A DNA stretch of 64,000 bases from an uncultured Bacteroidota bacterium (GCA_902619315.1 CACNDW010000007.1:1-64000), one strand, 5' to 3'; shown: positions 8,767 to 16,860, counted from the first letter of the stretch. The notes: generated by a model not told the origin, from the sequence alone. Program-made: numbers and translations.

Positions 8767-11700
8767 TTAAAAGTTTAAGTTAAGTGCCAACCCAACGCTC
8801 CTAGTTGTAGGTACTGTTGCATTTTCTACTCCTGGAACATACCTACCTCCACCAAAAGAAAGTAATTCGGGATCACCATGGTTGAATTCCTTTGCCCAAA
8901 GCCACAAATTTGTTCCAATAAGCGAAAGACTAGCATTTTCTATTCCCGAGTTCCCTAAAAGCGAGGAGTTAAAATTATAAGTCAACTTAGCTTCTCGTAG
9001 TTTGATGAACGTGGCATCATAGATACCCTCTGTTTCATTTTGTCTCCTGTATCGATTGTTGTGATAGGCATTTGCTGGTACAATTACATCATTTTCAACA
9101 TAAGACACGTTTCCATTGGCATCTGTCACGGTTTTAACGCCATCTCCAATAACCCCATCAGTTCTTCCGCTACCATAGGAAAGCCCAGAATCTTTTATTC
9201 CAAGATGGGCTCCACCAAACTCTGGTTCACGACCCCAAAGGGTTTCTACAACATTTCCGGAGGTAGCTGCAATTAATCTTGTTCTAGAGAGCAATTCACC
9301 CCCTTGACGCCAGTCAAATAGAAAATTTAAACTCACGTTTTTAAAACGAAAAGTGTTGTTCCATCCTAAGGTAAAATCAGGATTGAAGTTCCCTATTTTT
9401 CTTAGCGTGTTATCTTGTTGAACCAAACCATTATTGAAAATAATTCTACCAAAATTAGGATCATTTTCGTTGGCTACTGTTTTGAGTCCAGTGCCCCACA
9501 TATCACCCAATGCACCGCCTTCTTGCGCCACTAGCGTAATTCCATTCCCGCCGTAAACATATTGATCAACCCCCTCAGAGAGTTCAACTACTTCATTTCT
9601 GTTAGTAAAAAAGTTAAATGTACTATTCCACTCAATAGCACTATTTTCATTTAGAGGAGAAACATCTACTAGGAGTTCTAATCCGGTGTTTCTAATTTTT
9701 CCGGCATTGATATATCGAGAGCTTTTCCCAGAAGAAATGGGTAAGGCAATCGCTAAAATTTGGTTTTTTGAGAGGGTATTGTAGTAAGTCACATCAAGAC
9801 CAATTTTGTTATTTAAGAACCTTAAATCAGCTCCTATTTCATAGGAAGTTTGGATTTCTGGTTTGAGATCAAAATTGGGCAAAACATTAGATGGACCTGC
9901 TGTAGCATATGTACCCACTGGTGTTCCTAAAAGAAAGGGGTCTGCCAAACGAAAAGGATCGGTATCACTTCCCACTTGAGCTACCCCTAGACGAAGTTTC
10001 CCAAAAGACAATGTCTCCGTATTATTAAACCATTCGCTAAACAAAACACTCAAAGAAGCTGCTGGATAAAAATAAGATTGGTTTTCTTCAGGTAAAGTGC
10101 TGGACCAGTCATTTCGAGCTGAAATATCAAAATATATCCGATCATTATAACTTAATTGCCCAAAAGCATAGAGGGAATTAATTTGTTTTTCTGGACGATC
10201 AACACGTTGCACTAAAGGCCCGTCTGCATTATTAAATGAATATACACCAGGGATCAAAAGTTTATTGGCCATTAGAGAATTGAAATGATTTTTTTGGATC
10301 ATTCTATTGCCTCCTAAATTGAAATCTATTTTAAATAAATCAGAAAACTCGTTATAAAAGTTGAAAAGAAAATCGAGGTTGGTTTCTTCAAAATTTATTT
10401 TGTCTTCTCTAAATTGTCCGTTTGGAAAACGCTGAGTAGAATACGCTCTTTTAATAGTTCTATATTCTGAGAAAAAGTCTCTCCCAGCTCGAAGTTGGAG
10501 AGATAGATTATCATTAAATTTATAATTTGCAGAAAAATTTCCAAGTAGCCTATCCTTTGCTAATGCATTGGTGTTTTCAAACATAGTGAAGTAAGGGTTG
10601 TCATGATAATTATAATTATAATTATATTGCTGAAAGCCTTCTAACCCAGTTTGCCAATAATTTTTTAAGCTATTCATACTAACATTTTGCCCCCACCAAA
10701 TAAACAAATACATAACAGATTCTGTTCCATAGCCATTCACGTGTCTGTTGTCTGAATCAGATCGAATATAATTCATCTTAGAAGATACACTTAGTTTGTC
10801 TGTAATGTTGTAGTCTCCAGAAAAAGAAACTGTATTTCTTTGAAGATCTGTATTAGGTAAAATACCTTCATTACTCATGTTTGTGTAAGAAAGTCTATAA
10901 TTTCCAAGATCATTTGAGCCATAAAAAGAAACATTGTTTGTTGTGGTTACACCTGTTTCTAAGAAATTTTCAATAGGGTCTCCTGGGTCTACAAAAGGAG
11001 TGGGTTGGATAATTCCTCTTCTTTGTAAGTCAACACCAGATGGCCCAAGAACAAAGTTTAGCCCATGAATGTCTCCAGCTCGAAGTCCTGTAGATGTAGG
11101 AGAATCATGTTGAGCTCTGAGTGTTCCATCCATTCTTGGCCCCCAAGATTCGTCAACACCATCATAAATTCCAGACCCATATCCTGTGTCAAATTGGAAG
11201 TCAAAGTTTTTCCCCTGGCCATAAACCCGTTGGTATTCTGGACCCTTGAGCATAGATTCAAATGTTGTTTTTGAAGAAATCGAAATTCCTGCTTTTTTAC
11301 CCTTGCCACTTTTGGTAGTAATAATAATTGCACCATTAGCAGCGCGAGAACCATAGAGTGCGGTTGCATTCGCACCTTTTAGAATGGAGATAGATTCAAT
11401 ATCATCTGGATTTACTTCTCCGGCACCATTTCCATAATCCAAATTCATGTTGCTAGCTCCTCCCAAGGAGTTTGTTCGGGTGTCTGTAGTGTTATTAATA
11501 GGAATTCCATCAACTACAAATAAAGGTTGATTGTCTCCTGCCATGGAAGAATATCCTCTAATAACGACTGAAGAAGATTGCCCAGGACCAGTTCCGTTTG
11601 TTACTACCTGAACCCCTGCAGACCTCCCGGCCAATGTACTCACCAAATTGGTGCTGGTGGATTGTGCTACTTCATCTCCGTCAACTTTTTGAAGAGCATA

Positions 11701-12060
11701 GCCTAAAGATTTTTCATCTCTTGAAATATTTAAGGCAGTAACAACAATTTCACTCAGTTCATTAATTTGTTTTTGGAGCTCAAAGGAAACCTCAAGTTGA
11801 TCAGTACTGGTTAAATCAATGATAGATGTTTGAGGTTCGAAACCAAAATATTCAATGGCTAATTTGTGTTCGCCGAAGGATACATTTGTGAAAGTGAAAT
11901 TTCCATCAAAATTGGTTACTTCTGTTGTTTGATCATCCAAAATGACTACTGCTCCAGATAATGGAATTCCTTCATCATCTGAAATGACACCTCTTATTGA
12001 ACCAGCATTTTGAGAAAATGCATAAAGGCCAAAAAGAAAAAATAATATTGATTTGTTCAT
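8767..12060 (-). CDS. SusC/RagA TonB-linked outer-membrane transporter
   Basis: TonB-dependent transporter of 1,097 aa. After the signal peptide there is a carboxypeptidase-like regulatory domain (SIRGVISDDEGIPLSGA to about residue 105), then a plug with the SusC hallmark VRGYSS-like RGYSSMAGDNQPLFVVDGIP, and a long beta-barrel ending in the terminal aromatic ...LALNLNF. It is the first gene of the minus-strand operon and with SusD forms the energised import channel. There is no N-terminal STN domain and no anti-sigma factor nearby. SusCD pairs induced by phosphate shortage are known in Flavobacterium, and the downstream phosphorus enzymes suggest the same role here. Confidence 0.95.
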   Translation of the reverse strand: MNKSILFFLFGLYAFSQNAGSIRGVISDDEGIPLSGAVVILDDQTTEVTNFDGNFTFTNVSFGEHKLAIEYFGFEPQTSIIDLTSTDQLEVSFELQKQINELSEIVVTALNISRDEKSLGYALQKVDGDEVAQSTSTNLVSTLAGRSAGVQVVTNGTGPGQSSSVVIRGYSSMAGDNQPLFVVDGIPINNTTDTRTNSLGGASNMNLDYGNGAGEVNPDDIESISILKGANATALYGSRAANGAIIITTKSGKGKKAGISISSKTTFESMLKGPEYQRVYGQGKNFDFQFDTGYGSGIYDGVDESWGPRMDGTLRAQHDSPTSTGLRAGDIHGLNFVLGPSGVDLQRRGIIQPTPFVDPGDPIENFLETGVTTTNNVSFYGSNDLGNYRLSYTNMSNEGILPNTDLQRNTVSFSGDYNITDKLSVSSKMNYIRSDSDNRHVNGYGTESVMYLFIWWGQNVSMNSLKNYWQTGLEGFQQYNYNYNYHDNPYFTMFENTNALAKDRLLGNFSANYKFNDNLSLQLRAGRDFFSEYRTIKRAYSTQRFPNGQFREDKINFEETNLDFLFNFYNEFSDLFKIDFNLGGNRMIQKNHFNSLMANKLLIPGVYSFNNADGPLVQRVDRPEKQINSLYAFGQLSYNDRIYFDISARNDWSSTLPEENQSYFYPAASLSVLFSEWFNNTETLSFGKLRLGVAQVGSDTDPFRLADPFLLGTPVGTYATAGPSNVLPNFDLKPEIQTSYEIGADLRFLNNKIGLDVTYYNTLSKNQILAIALPISSGKSSRYINAGKIRNTGLELLVDVSPLNENSAIEWNSTFNFFTNRNEVVELSEGVDQYVYGGNGITLVAQEGGALGDMWGTGLKTVANENDPNFGRIIFNNGLVQQDNTLRKIGNFNPDFTLGWNNTFRFKNVSLNFLFDWRQGGELLSRTRLIAATSGNVVETLWGREPEFGGAHLGIKDSGLSYGSGRTDGVIGDGVKTVTDANGNVSYVENDVIVPANAYHNNRYRRQNETEGIYDATFIKLREAKLTYNFNSSLLGNSGIENASLSLIGTNLWLWAKEFNHGDPELLSFGGGRYVPGVENATVPTTRSVGLALNLNF

Positions 12061-12373
12061 TGTTAATTAATTAAATTTTAATCAAACTTATTTTGTTTAA
12101 GAAATGTTTGAATTAACTCAAGATCATTTAATTATTATTTAAATACTAAATAAAAATTACTAAAAAGTTATGGCCTTAACGTTAAAGACATCTAAAAGGA
12201 AAAACATAAAACAAGGCTATTGTTTTTAATCATTTTTTGATCTAAAAAAGGGGCGTCCTCATAAAATTAAAAGGATAAAATTTTAACTTGTTTATTGATG
12301 CCATTGGTAAATTAGGTGATCCAGAAGAAATCAAACATTGTTTTGAAGACCTTCAGATTAAAATTTACGCCTG
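12061..12373. other. 313-bp gap: operon leader, palindrome and a coding remnant
   Basis: Holds the SusC promoter region and the TTAACGTTAA palindrome. At 12279-12361 a 27-codon open frame without a start codon encodes LGDPEEIKHCFEDLQIKIYA at its end; it looks like the 3' remnant of a lost gene, but there is too little to name it. Confidence 0.35.
12083..12090 (-). promoter_or_regulatory. -7 box TAAGTTTG for the SusC operon
   Basis: Matches the Bacteroidota -7 consensus TAnnTTTG and ends 22 bp before the SusC start codon, a spacing similar to that at three other genes in this window. No clear -33 TTTG is seen 19 bp further upstream. A 10-bp palindrome, TTAACGTTAA at 12176-12185, lies about 115 bp upstream of the start codon and could be an operator. 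Confidence 0.45.
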
Positions 12374-12664
12374 ATGGCTAAATGGGTAACACATAAATGT
12401 AACTCATGTGATTACTCTTTTGTGGGATCAGGTAAACCAGATGCATTAATGATGGGACCAACTATACCAGTTGTTTGCTCTGGATGTAATATCATATACG
12501 ATAGGATTACACAATCATATACTGGAGCAGATCTTGATATGTTCTGTGAGGACTGTGAGAGTAAAGAATTTACATCATGGGATTATAAATCAAAGAAATG
12601 TCCTCAGTGTAAAGATGGGATTATAGGGGAAAGCGGTGAGGGTATGGTAATTTTGGCTGATTAG
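12374..12664 (+). CDS. Small zinc-ribbon protein
   Basis: Protein of 96 aa with four CxxC pairs: CNSC near residue 9, CSGC near 36, CEDC near 57 and CPQC near 75. Two treble-clef or zinc-ribbon units are likely. No signal peptide or membrane segment. The ATG is in good position and no other start fits better. It is alone on the plus strand, facing away from the SusC operon, and is followed by a strong hairpin at 12676-12718. Function unknown; zinc-ribbon proteins of this size often bind nucleic acid or act as chaperone-like adaptors. Confidence 0.65.
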   Translation: MAKWVTHKCNSCDYSFVGSGKPDALMMGPTIPVVCSGCNIIYDRITQSYTGADLDMFCEDCESKEFTSWDYKSKKCPQCKDGIIGESGEGMVILAD

Positions 12665-12675
12665 GAAAAAGATGG

Positions 12676-12718
12676 TATGCCGCTGTCCTGAGCATTAAGC
12701 GAAGGGATCAGCGGCATA
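12676..12718. repeat. Hairpin with perfect 10-bp arms after the zinc-ribbon gene
   Basis: TATGCCGCTG at 12676-12685 is exactly complementary to CAGCGGCATA at 12709-12718, with a further TCC/GGA pairing inside. The loop holds CTGAGC and GCGAAGG, similar to the palindromic intergenic repeats common in Bacteroidota genomes. No T run follows, so a role as terminator is doubtful. Confidence 0.55.
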
Positions 12719-12813
12719 TATAACTTTCTTTAAAAAATCAAAAAATATTATATTGCATCAGCTACTGAGGATTTATAATTGGTCCTAATGGTTATTATTC
12801 TTTGATAGGACTT

Positions 12814-12835
12814 GTGTGCAAATAGTGTGCAAGAA
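12814..12835 (+). repeat. Two 11-bp direct repeats left of tRNA-Asn
   Basis: GTGTGCAAATA (12814-12824) is followed directly by GTGTGCAAGAA (12825-12835). A similar pair, ACTGCCAAATA then ACTGCCAAAAA, occurs at 16994-17015, at a comparable distance on the same side of the second tRNA-Asn copy. Such pairs could be integrase arm-type sites. Confidence 0.5.
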
Positions 12836-12836
12836 G

Positions 12837-12864
12837 AAAAAACCCCTCACAAAAGTGAAGGGCT
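12837..12864 (-). terminator. Rho-independent terminator of tRNA-Asn
   Basis: Read on the minus strand, CCCTTCAC pairs with GTGAGGGG around a TTTT loop, and six T residues follow (12837-12842). It lies 44 bp beyond the 3' end of the intact tRNA-Asn. Confidence 0.8.
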
Positions 12865-12907
12865 TTATTTGGTTGTCATCGTAAGTGTAGTCTAGCGGCT
12901 ACGCTTG

Positions 12908-12981
12908 CTCCTCCTCTTGGGCTCGAACCAAGGACCCTCTGATTAACAGTCAGATGCTCTAACCAACTGAGCTAAGGAGGA
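12908..12981 (-). tRNA. tRNA-Asn (GTT)
   Basis: A complete 74-nt cloverleaf reads on the minus strand: acceptor TCCTCCT pairs with AGGAGGA, the anticodon loop is CTGTTAA (anticodon GTT), and the T arm is CTTGG-TTCGAGC-CCAAG. CCA is not encoded. The first 63 nt are repeated exactly at 17074-17136. Upstream there is only a weak -7-like TATTGTTG at 12987-12994. A terminator follows at 12837-12864. Confidence 0.95.
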
Positions 12982-13162
12982 ATGTTCAACAATAATAAGG
13001 ATTCATAGCGTTTTTTTAGTTTTTATGTAATTAGCAAAATACGTCATTTACATATTTATTTACATATTTCTTAAAACTACGCTATTTCAATGACCTTAAA
13101 ATTGGTGAGCAAATACAATAATAATTCAATCTTCTTCTTAAAAAATTTATCTGTCAAATAAG

Positions 13163-13203
13163 TGTAAAGTGTAAAGGGTTTACACTCTAAGTATAGGTTT
13201 ACA
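13163..13203. promoter_or_regulatory. Four TGTAAA half-sites around a perfect palindrome
   Basis: AGTGTAAA (13168-13175) and TTTACACT (13179-13186) form a perfect 8-bp inverted repeat with a 3-bp spacer. Additional half-sites TGTAAA at 13163-13168 and TTTACA at 13198-13203 flank it. The array looks like an operator or recombinase-binding cluster in the mobile segment upstream of the SRAP gene. Confidence 0.5.
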
Positions 13204-13263
13204 CATTAAACTATGCTGATAAAGTCTTATTCCTAATCTAATATACCCCCCATACTCTCAACC

Positions 13264-13357
13264 CCCCTAACAACACCCCCCTAAAACCACAATCCAAAAA
13301 CAGGGCTTAACCCCCTATCAATTAGGTTATTGTAAGGAAATTCTTTTGTATGCAATT
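13264..13357 (-). repeat. Block b, right copy (inverted partner of 1596-1689)
   Basis: Reverse complement of 1596-1689, same length, seven mismatches. It ends 42 bp before the SRAP start codon and lies 282 bp inside the left boundary of the segment bounded by the two tRNA-Asn copies. Confidence 0.85.
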
Positions 13358-13399
13358 GTGAGGAAATGGAATTTCATCTAATTTTATATAAAAGTTGTT

Positions 13400-13978
13400 A
13401 TGTGCTTTCATTTTAAACAATCAAAATCTAAGAAAGAATTTGAGGCGAATGGTATTAAAGGAGAGCCCATCAATGGAGTATATAATGGATTTAGTCATCC
13501 AAAAGTTAGTTCAATTACTGATGAAAACCCAAACTCATTATCAGACCTTCAATGGGGTTTAATCCCTTCATGGGCTAAATCTGATGATATTAAAAAATAC
13601 ACCCTTAATGCAAGAGAGGAAACTCTTGATGAAAAACCTTCTTTTAAGGATGCAAAAAGGTGTGTAATATTTTCTGATGGATTCTACGAATGGAAGTGGC
13701 TTGATGCAAAAGGAAAAAGAAAACAAAAATATCTAATAGAATATCCAGAATCAGTATTATTTGGATTGGCTGGTTTGTATGATCAGTGGATTAACAAAAA
13801 AACAGGTGAAATAATTAAAACCTGCAGTATTGTAACGACTTCTGCTGAAGGGATAATGAAAGAGATACACAACTCAAAACTTAGAATGCCAGTAACACTG
13901 ATTGATAATCAATTAAGTAAATGGCTTAATGGAGAGAAGATTAAATTTTTTAGTGATTATAAGGTATCTGCTTGTTAA
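13400..13978 (+). CDS. SRAP/HMCES family DNA-protein crosslinking peptidase (YedK-like)
   Basis: Protein of 192 aa of the SOS response-associated peptidase family. C2 becomes the N-terminal residue after Met removal and is the catalytic nucleophile that forms a thiazolidine crosslink with abasic sites in single-stranded DNA. Other active-site residues are in place: N70 in LNAREE, E97 in GFYEW, and H157 before LRMPVTL. The family core is complete, though slightly short. It sits in the mobile 4.2-kb segment, 42 bp after block b. Members are frequent in mobile elements and phages, where they may protect element DNA; the housekeeping role is shielding abasic sites. Confidence 0.9.
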   Translation: MCFHFKQSKSKKEFEANGIKGEPINGVYNGFSHPKVSSITDENPNSLSDLQWGLIPSWAKSDDIKKYTLNAREETLDEKPSFKDAKRCVIFSDGFYEWKWLDAKGKRKQKYLIEYPESVLFGLAGLYDQWINKKTGEIIKTCSIVTTSAEGIMKEIHNSKLRMPVTLIDNQLSKWLNGEKIKFFSDYKVSAC

Positions 13979-14019
13979 AATTGACTTTTTAATATTTAAA
14001 AAAAGGTTTAAAATAATTT

Positions 14020-14724
14020 TTATTTATTCAACTCATTTTCAATTAAAGTTGTCAATTTTTTATTTCTTTCAATGGCTTGCTGATAAAACCTTATGTAAAA
14101 TATTATGATTCTTTTTATAGAATATACATGATTTTTAATTTCAAAATCTTGATTAAGTTTTAAAAGTGTTTTCTTATTGTATTTGAAAGAAGTACTTCCT
14201 TGGTCTAATAAATCGTCAACTAAACTAATTTTATTCATTGATTCAATAGGATATTTCGATGTGATAAAATCAAATATATCTAAATAAAAATGCCGGTATT
14301 GCTCTGATAAGTCCTTTAAAACTGAATAATTTATTTCGTAGTATGATGTGAGTTCTTTAATTAATAATTTATCATTTACAAATTCTATTGCACCAGTGGA
14401 AACTAAAGACTTATAGTTTGAATCAATTCCTAAAAAACCATAAGTACTCAATATTTGATTTATGTATTCATTTGATATCTGACCACTTAAAAACTCCTCA
14501 CTTATTTTAATTCTATTTGCTAAATATTTTTGAGCTCCATTAAAACCCTCTAAATCCTCATTTAAGTCAGCCAATACTCCATTTAAGCTTTCATTCTTCA
14601 ATTCTATCTTCTCTCTTTTATTTAAAACATCCTGAATATAAAATGATAGAGTTACAGAAAATACAATAACTATAACCTCAAAAATATACCTAAATGCAGG
14701 TGTTTTTAAAATTGACTTTTTCAT
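14020..14724 (-). CDS. Unknown single-pass membrane protein with coiled-coil (DUF6090-like)
   Basis: 234 aa. A membrane segment at residues about 14-34 (IFEVIVIVFSVTLSFYI) is followed by a charged helical stretch (LNKREKIELKNESLNGVLAD) likely to form a coiled coil. This layout, with a short tail, one helix then conserved N-K-R-E-like residues, resembles flavobacterial DUF6090 proteins, but the match is by layout rather than clear motifs. It faces the SRAP gene, ending 41 bp from it. No function can be given. Confidence 0.6.
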   Translation of the reverse strand: MKKSILKTPAFRYIFEVIVIVFSVTLSFYIQDVLNKREKIELKNESLNGVLADLNEDLEGFNGAQKYLANRIKISEEFLSGQISNEYINQILSTYGFLGIDSNYKSLVSTGAIEFVNDKLLIKELTSYYEINYSVLKDLSEQYRHFYLDIFDFITSKYPIESMNKISLVDDLLDQGSTSFKYNKKTLLKLNQDFEIKNHVYSIKRIIIFYIRFYQQAIERNKKLTTLIENELNK

Positions 14725-14816
14725 AAAACTAAAATAACAAAACCTGTAGAAGGCTTATAAGTGCCAGAACTTAATGAGGAAGATATGCCTGAGTTGAAAT
14801 CAAATCTTAATAATCA

Positions 14817-15293
14817 TTATTTATTTAGATGAACCTCTAACTCAATCTCAATCATAAATTCAGGAAAAGCCAACTCTTTTACCCCTAACCAAGAGCCTGT
14901 TGGAAAATGTTTAGTATATATTTTATTCCTGTAAGATGCAACCTCTAAAAATCTATTCATATCAGTAGTAAAAATATTTTCAACTACAACGTCATCAAAT
15001 GTAGCATTATAATGGTCTAAGACTTTTTTTAAATCTGCATAACAATTTTTCATTTGTTGTTCCATATCCCCTACAGCTGTTGGATTAGCTGATTCATCCA
15101 TACTTACTGCACCTGAAATCTTAATCTGATTACAGATTTTAACAGCATGAGAATACCCAAACCCCTTTTCAACCTCAGGTCTTAGTAAAAAATATTCAGG
15201 GTTTTGATTACATTCATCACTTGATTTCTCGGACTTATTTGGCTGAGCACAGGACAAAAAGAAAATTACTGATACCATTACGATTTTTTTCAT
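14817..15293 (-). CDS. RidA/YjgF-family lipoprotein lacking the catalytic arginine
   Basis: 158 aa. An N-terminal lipoprotein signal (MVSVIFFLSCAQ, Cys15) precedes a Rid domain with features such as ISGAVSMD, MEQQMKNCYADLKKVLDHYNA, DDVVVENIFTTDM and the terminal IEIELEVHL. RidA proteins deaminate reactive enamines and imines using an Arg in the sequence near PARxxVEV. Here the matching stretch is PTGSWLGVKELAFPEFMIEIE with no Arg, so it belongs to a non-RidA subgroup and may have a different activity. Export to the periplasm as a lipoprotein is unusual for a Rid protein. It is in the tRNA-bounded segment, 92 bp from its neighbour on the same strand. Confidence 0.8.
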   Translation of the reverse strand: MKKIVMVSVIFFLSCAQPNKSEKSSDECNQNPEYFLLRPEVEKGFGYSHAVKICNQIKISGAVSMDESANPTAVGDMEQQMKNCYADLKKVLDHYNATFDDVVVENIFTTDMNRFLEVASYRNKIYTKHFPTGSWLGVKELAFPEFMIEIELEVHLNK

Positions 15294-15396
15294 CTTAAAT
15301 AATTTATGGTTTTGAATTACTAATATAACAAAACCTACAAAAGGGGTTTAAAAGAAAAACCTCCATCAAGGAGGGCTTAAGATTCAGTAATTACTT

Positions 15397-16083
15397 TTAA
15401 GGGTAACTTTTTAATAAAACTCTTGTAAAAGATTGATTATACTCGGCCCCGCTATCAGACATTTCAGAGCTAAAAGTTTTAAAAGCTTTTTGCTCTAATT
15501 CGTTTTTTGGGCCAGTAATAAAAGCTGAATTTAAATCAGGATAAGTACCATAAATATATGCATTTTCACCATCGCTCACACCATGAGCAATTTGTCCAAT
15601 TGCGACAAACCCGTCAAGCTTAATTGTATTCATCAATTTTGCACATGAAGATGTAAAAGAATCGAAGTCTTTAACCTTAAAGGTCCAAACCTGTCCAATT
15701 GGCTGAATTTGGTCTTCATTAAAGACTAAAAAAGATGTTCCAGCCGACCTTCTTCCAACAACATACTTTCTCATTTCATTTATATATGAGTCCCAGGAAG
15801 GTCCAGTTAAAGAATTTAAAAAATCGGAAAGTGATTGTGAAGACTCTGATACAAAAGATAAAATATGAGTAGCTCGCAAATTTTCACCTTTGTAAGCAAT
15901 CCTTGAAACACTGAGCACCACACCTTCAGGAAAATCAATTTTAGAATAAAATCCATCAATTAGCTTTACTACGTTTGAGGTTTCGGGTGAGGGTACTTCA
16001 AGTAATACGTCACTCCAAAAATTTTCTTGGCATAGAAGTATTGAAAAGTTTAAACATAAAATTAGAGTTATAATTTTTTTCAT
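15397..16083 (-). CDS. Unknown secreted protein
   Basis: About 228 aa when started at the ATG at 16083, which places a clear signal peptide (KKIITLILCLNFSILLCQ) at the N-terminus; the frame stays open upstream to 16194 but that part looks untranslated. The mature part has two halves of similar layout, each opening with SD/GF-type turns and a run such as TFKVKDFDSFTSSCAKLMNT, suggesting ferredoxin-like (dimeric alpha-beta barrel) units. I do not recognise the family. It is the rightmost gene in the tRNA-bounded segment. Confidence 0.65.
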   Translation of the reverse strand: MKKIITLILCLNFSILLCQENFWSDVLLEVPSPETSNVVKLIDGFYSKIDFPEGVVLSVSRIAYKGENLRATHILSFVSESSQSLSDFLNSLTGPSWDSYINEMRKYVVGRRSAGTSFLVFNEDQIQPIGQVWTFKVKDFDSFTSSCAKLMNTIKLDGFVAIGQIAHGVSDGENAYIYGTYPDLNSAFITGPKNELEQKAFKTFSSEMSDSGAEYNQSFTRVLLKSYP

Positions 16084-16335
16084 TTTTAGAAATTTATGGT
16101 TAATAATTCCAAACGTAAAAAATTTGCTTCTAAAAAACAAGTAACTAAAGTTATTAGAATGTATTGTAAGGATATGATTAAAATAAAATAACAAAACCTA
16201 CAAAAGGGGGGTTAGCAACTGACTTAATGAGTGTTGGGGGCATAATCACCTACCTCCTAACCTCTTCCCTTAAGGCTTTTTTTCAAAAAAGCAATTCAAT
16301 ATTCTTAAACATAATAGGGGTTGTTAAACCTAGTA

Positions 16336-16452
16336 CCCCCTTTTTCACCTCCTTGATTCGCCATATCTCATTCCCTTTATCATTTTTAATATTTTAAAAA
16401 CGATTACTTAATATCAAATTAATAAGAATACTCTTATTACTAATTAAATTTG
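16336..16452 (+). repeat. 117-bp repeat, copy 1
   Basis: Runs from CCCCCTTTTTCACCTCCTTG to a final AAATTTG. Copy 2 at 16525-16641 is shifted by exactly 189 bp, has about five mismatches and no gaps. No open frame covers it. Confidence 0.85.
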
Positions 16453-16524
16453 TAAAGTAAAAGATTGTTCATTAAAGTTTTTTGTTTGGTTGGGGGCGGA
16501 TAACCCACTACTTTAAGAAATTCG

Positions 16525-16641
16525 CCCCCTTTTTCACCTCCTTGATTCGCCATATCTCATTCCCTTTATCATTTTTAATATTTTAAAAACGATTAATTAA
16601 TATCAAATTAACAAGAATACTCTTTTCACTAATTAGATTTG
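16525..16641 (+). repeat. 117-bp repeat, copy 2
   Basis: Second copy of the 16336-16452 repeat. Its first bases CCCCC also form the right arm of a hairpin with GGGGGCGGA at 16492-16500. A third, shorter relative of that hairpin (GGGGGGCGGATAAC ... TCGCCCCC) lies at 16663-16711. Confidence 0.85.
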
Positions 16642-16790
16642 AGATAAATTGTTTCATTTTAGTGGGGGGCGGATAACACAGATATCACAATACTTCATAA
16701 GACTCGCCCCCTTACTATTAATCAAGTTTTTTCAAACAAATAAAAAATCATTAATAATCTTTTTTAATTAATACCTAACTAACTTAATTT

Positions 16791-16860
16791 AAAATCCTTT
16801 GGTGAAGAAAAATATTATGTATTTGTTTGACTATATAGTTAATAGTAATCAAAGGATTTT
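16791..16860. repeat. 11-bp inverted repeat with a 48-bp loop
   Basis: AAAATCCTTTG (16791-16801) is the exact reverse complement of CAAAGGATTTT (16850-16860). It lies between the 117-bp repeats and block a. Confidence 0.5.

Noticed and set aside
9040..9276. Open frames on the strand opposite SusC, SdhA and similar genes
   Set aside because: Shadow frames of well-supported genes with no independent features.
12279..12361. Small gene ahead of the zinc-ribbon gene
   Set aside because: No start codon in the short open frame; at best a 3' remnant of a lost gene.
12061..12373. Riboswitch upstream of SusC
   Set aside because: No stable conserved stems; the predicted leader is only about 15 nt.
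16336..16641. CRISPR array
   Set aside because: Only two long repeat copies (117 bp) with one 72-bp spacer and no cas genes; repeat length and layout do not fit CRISPR.
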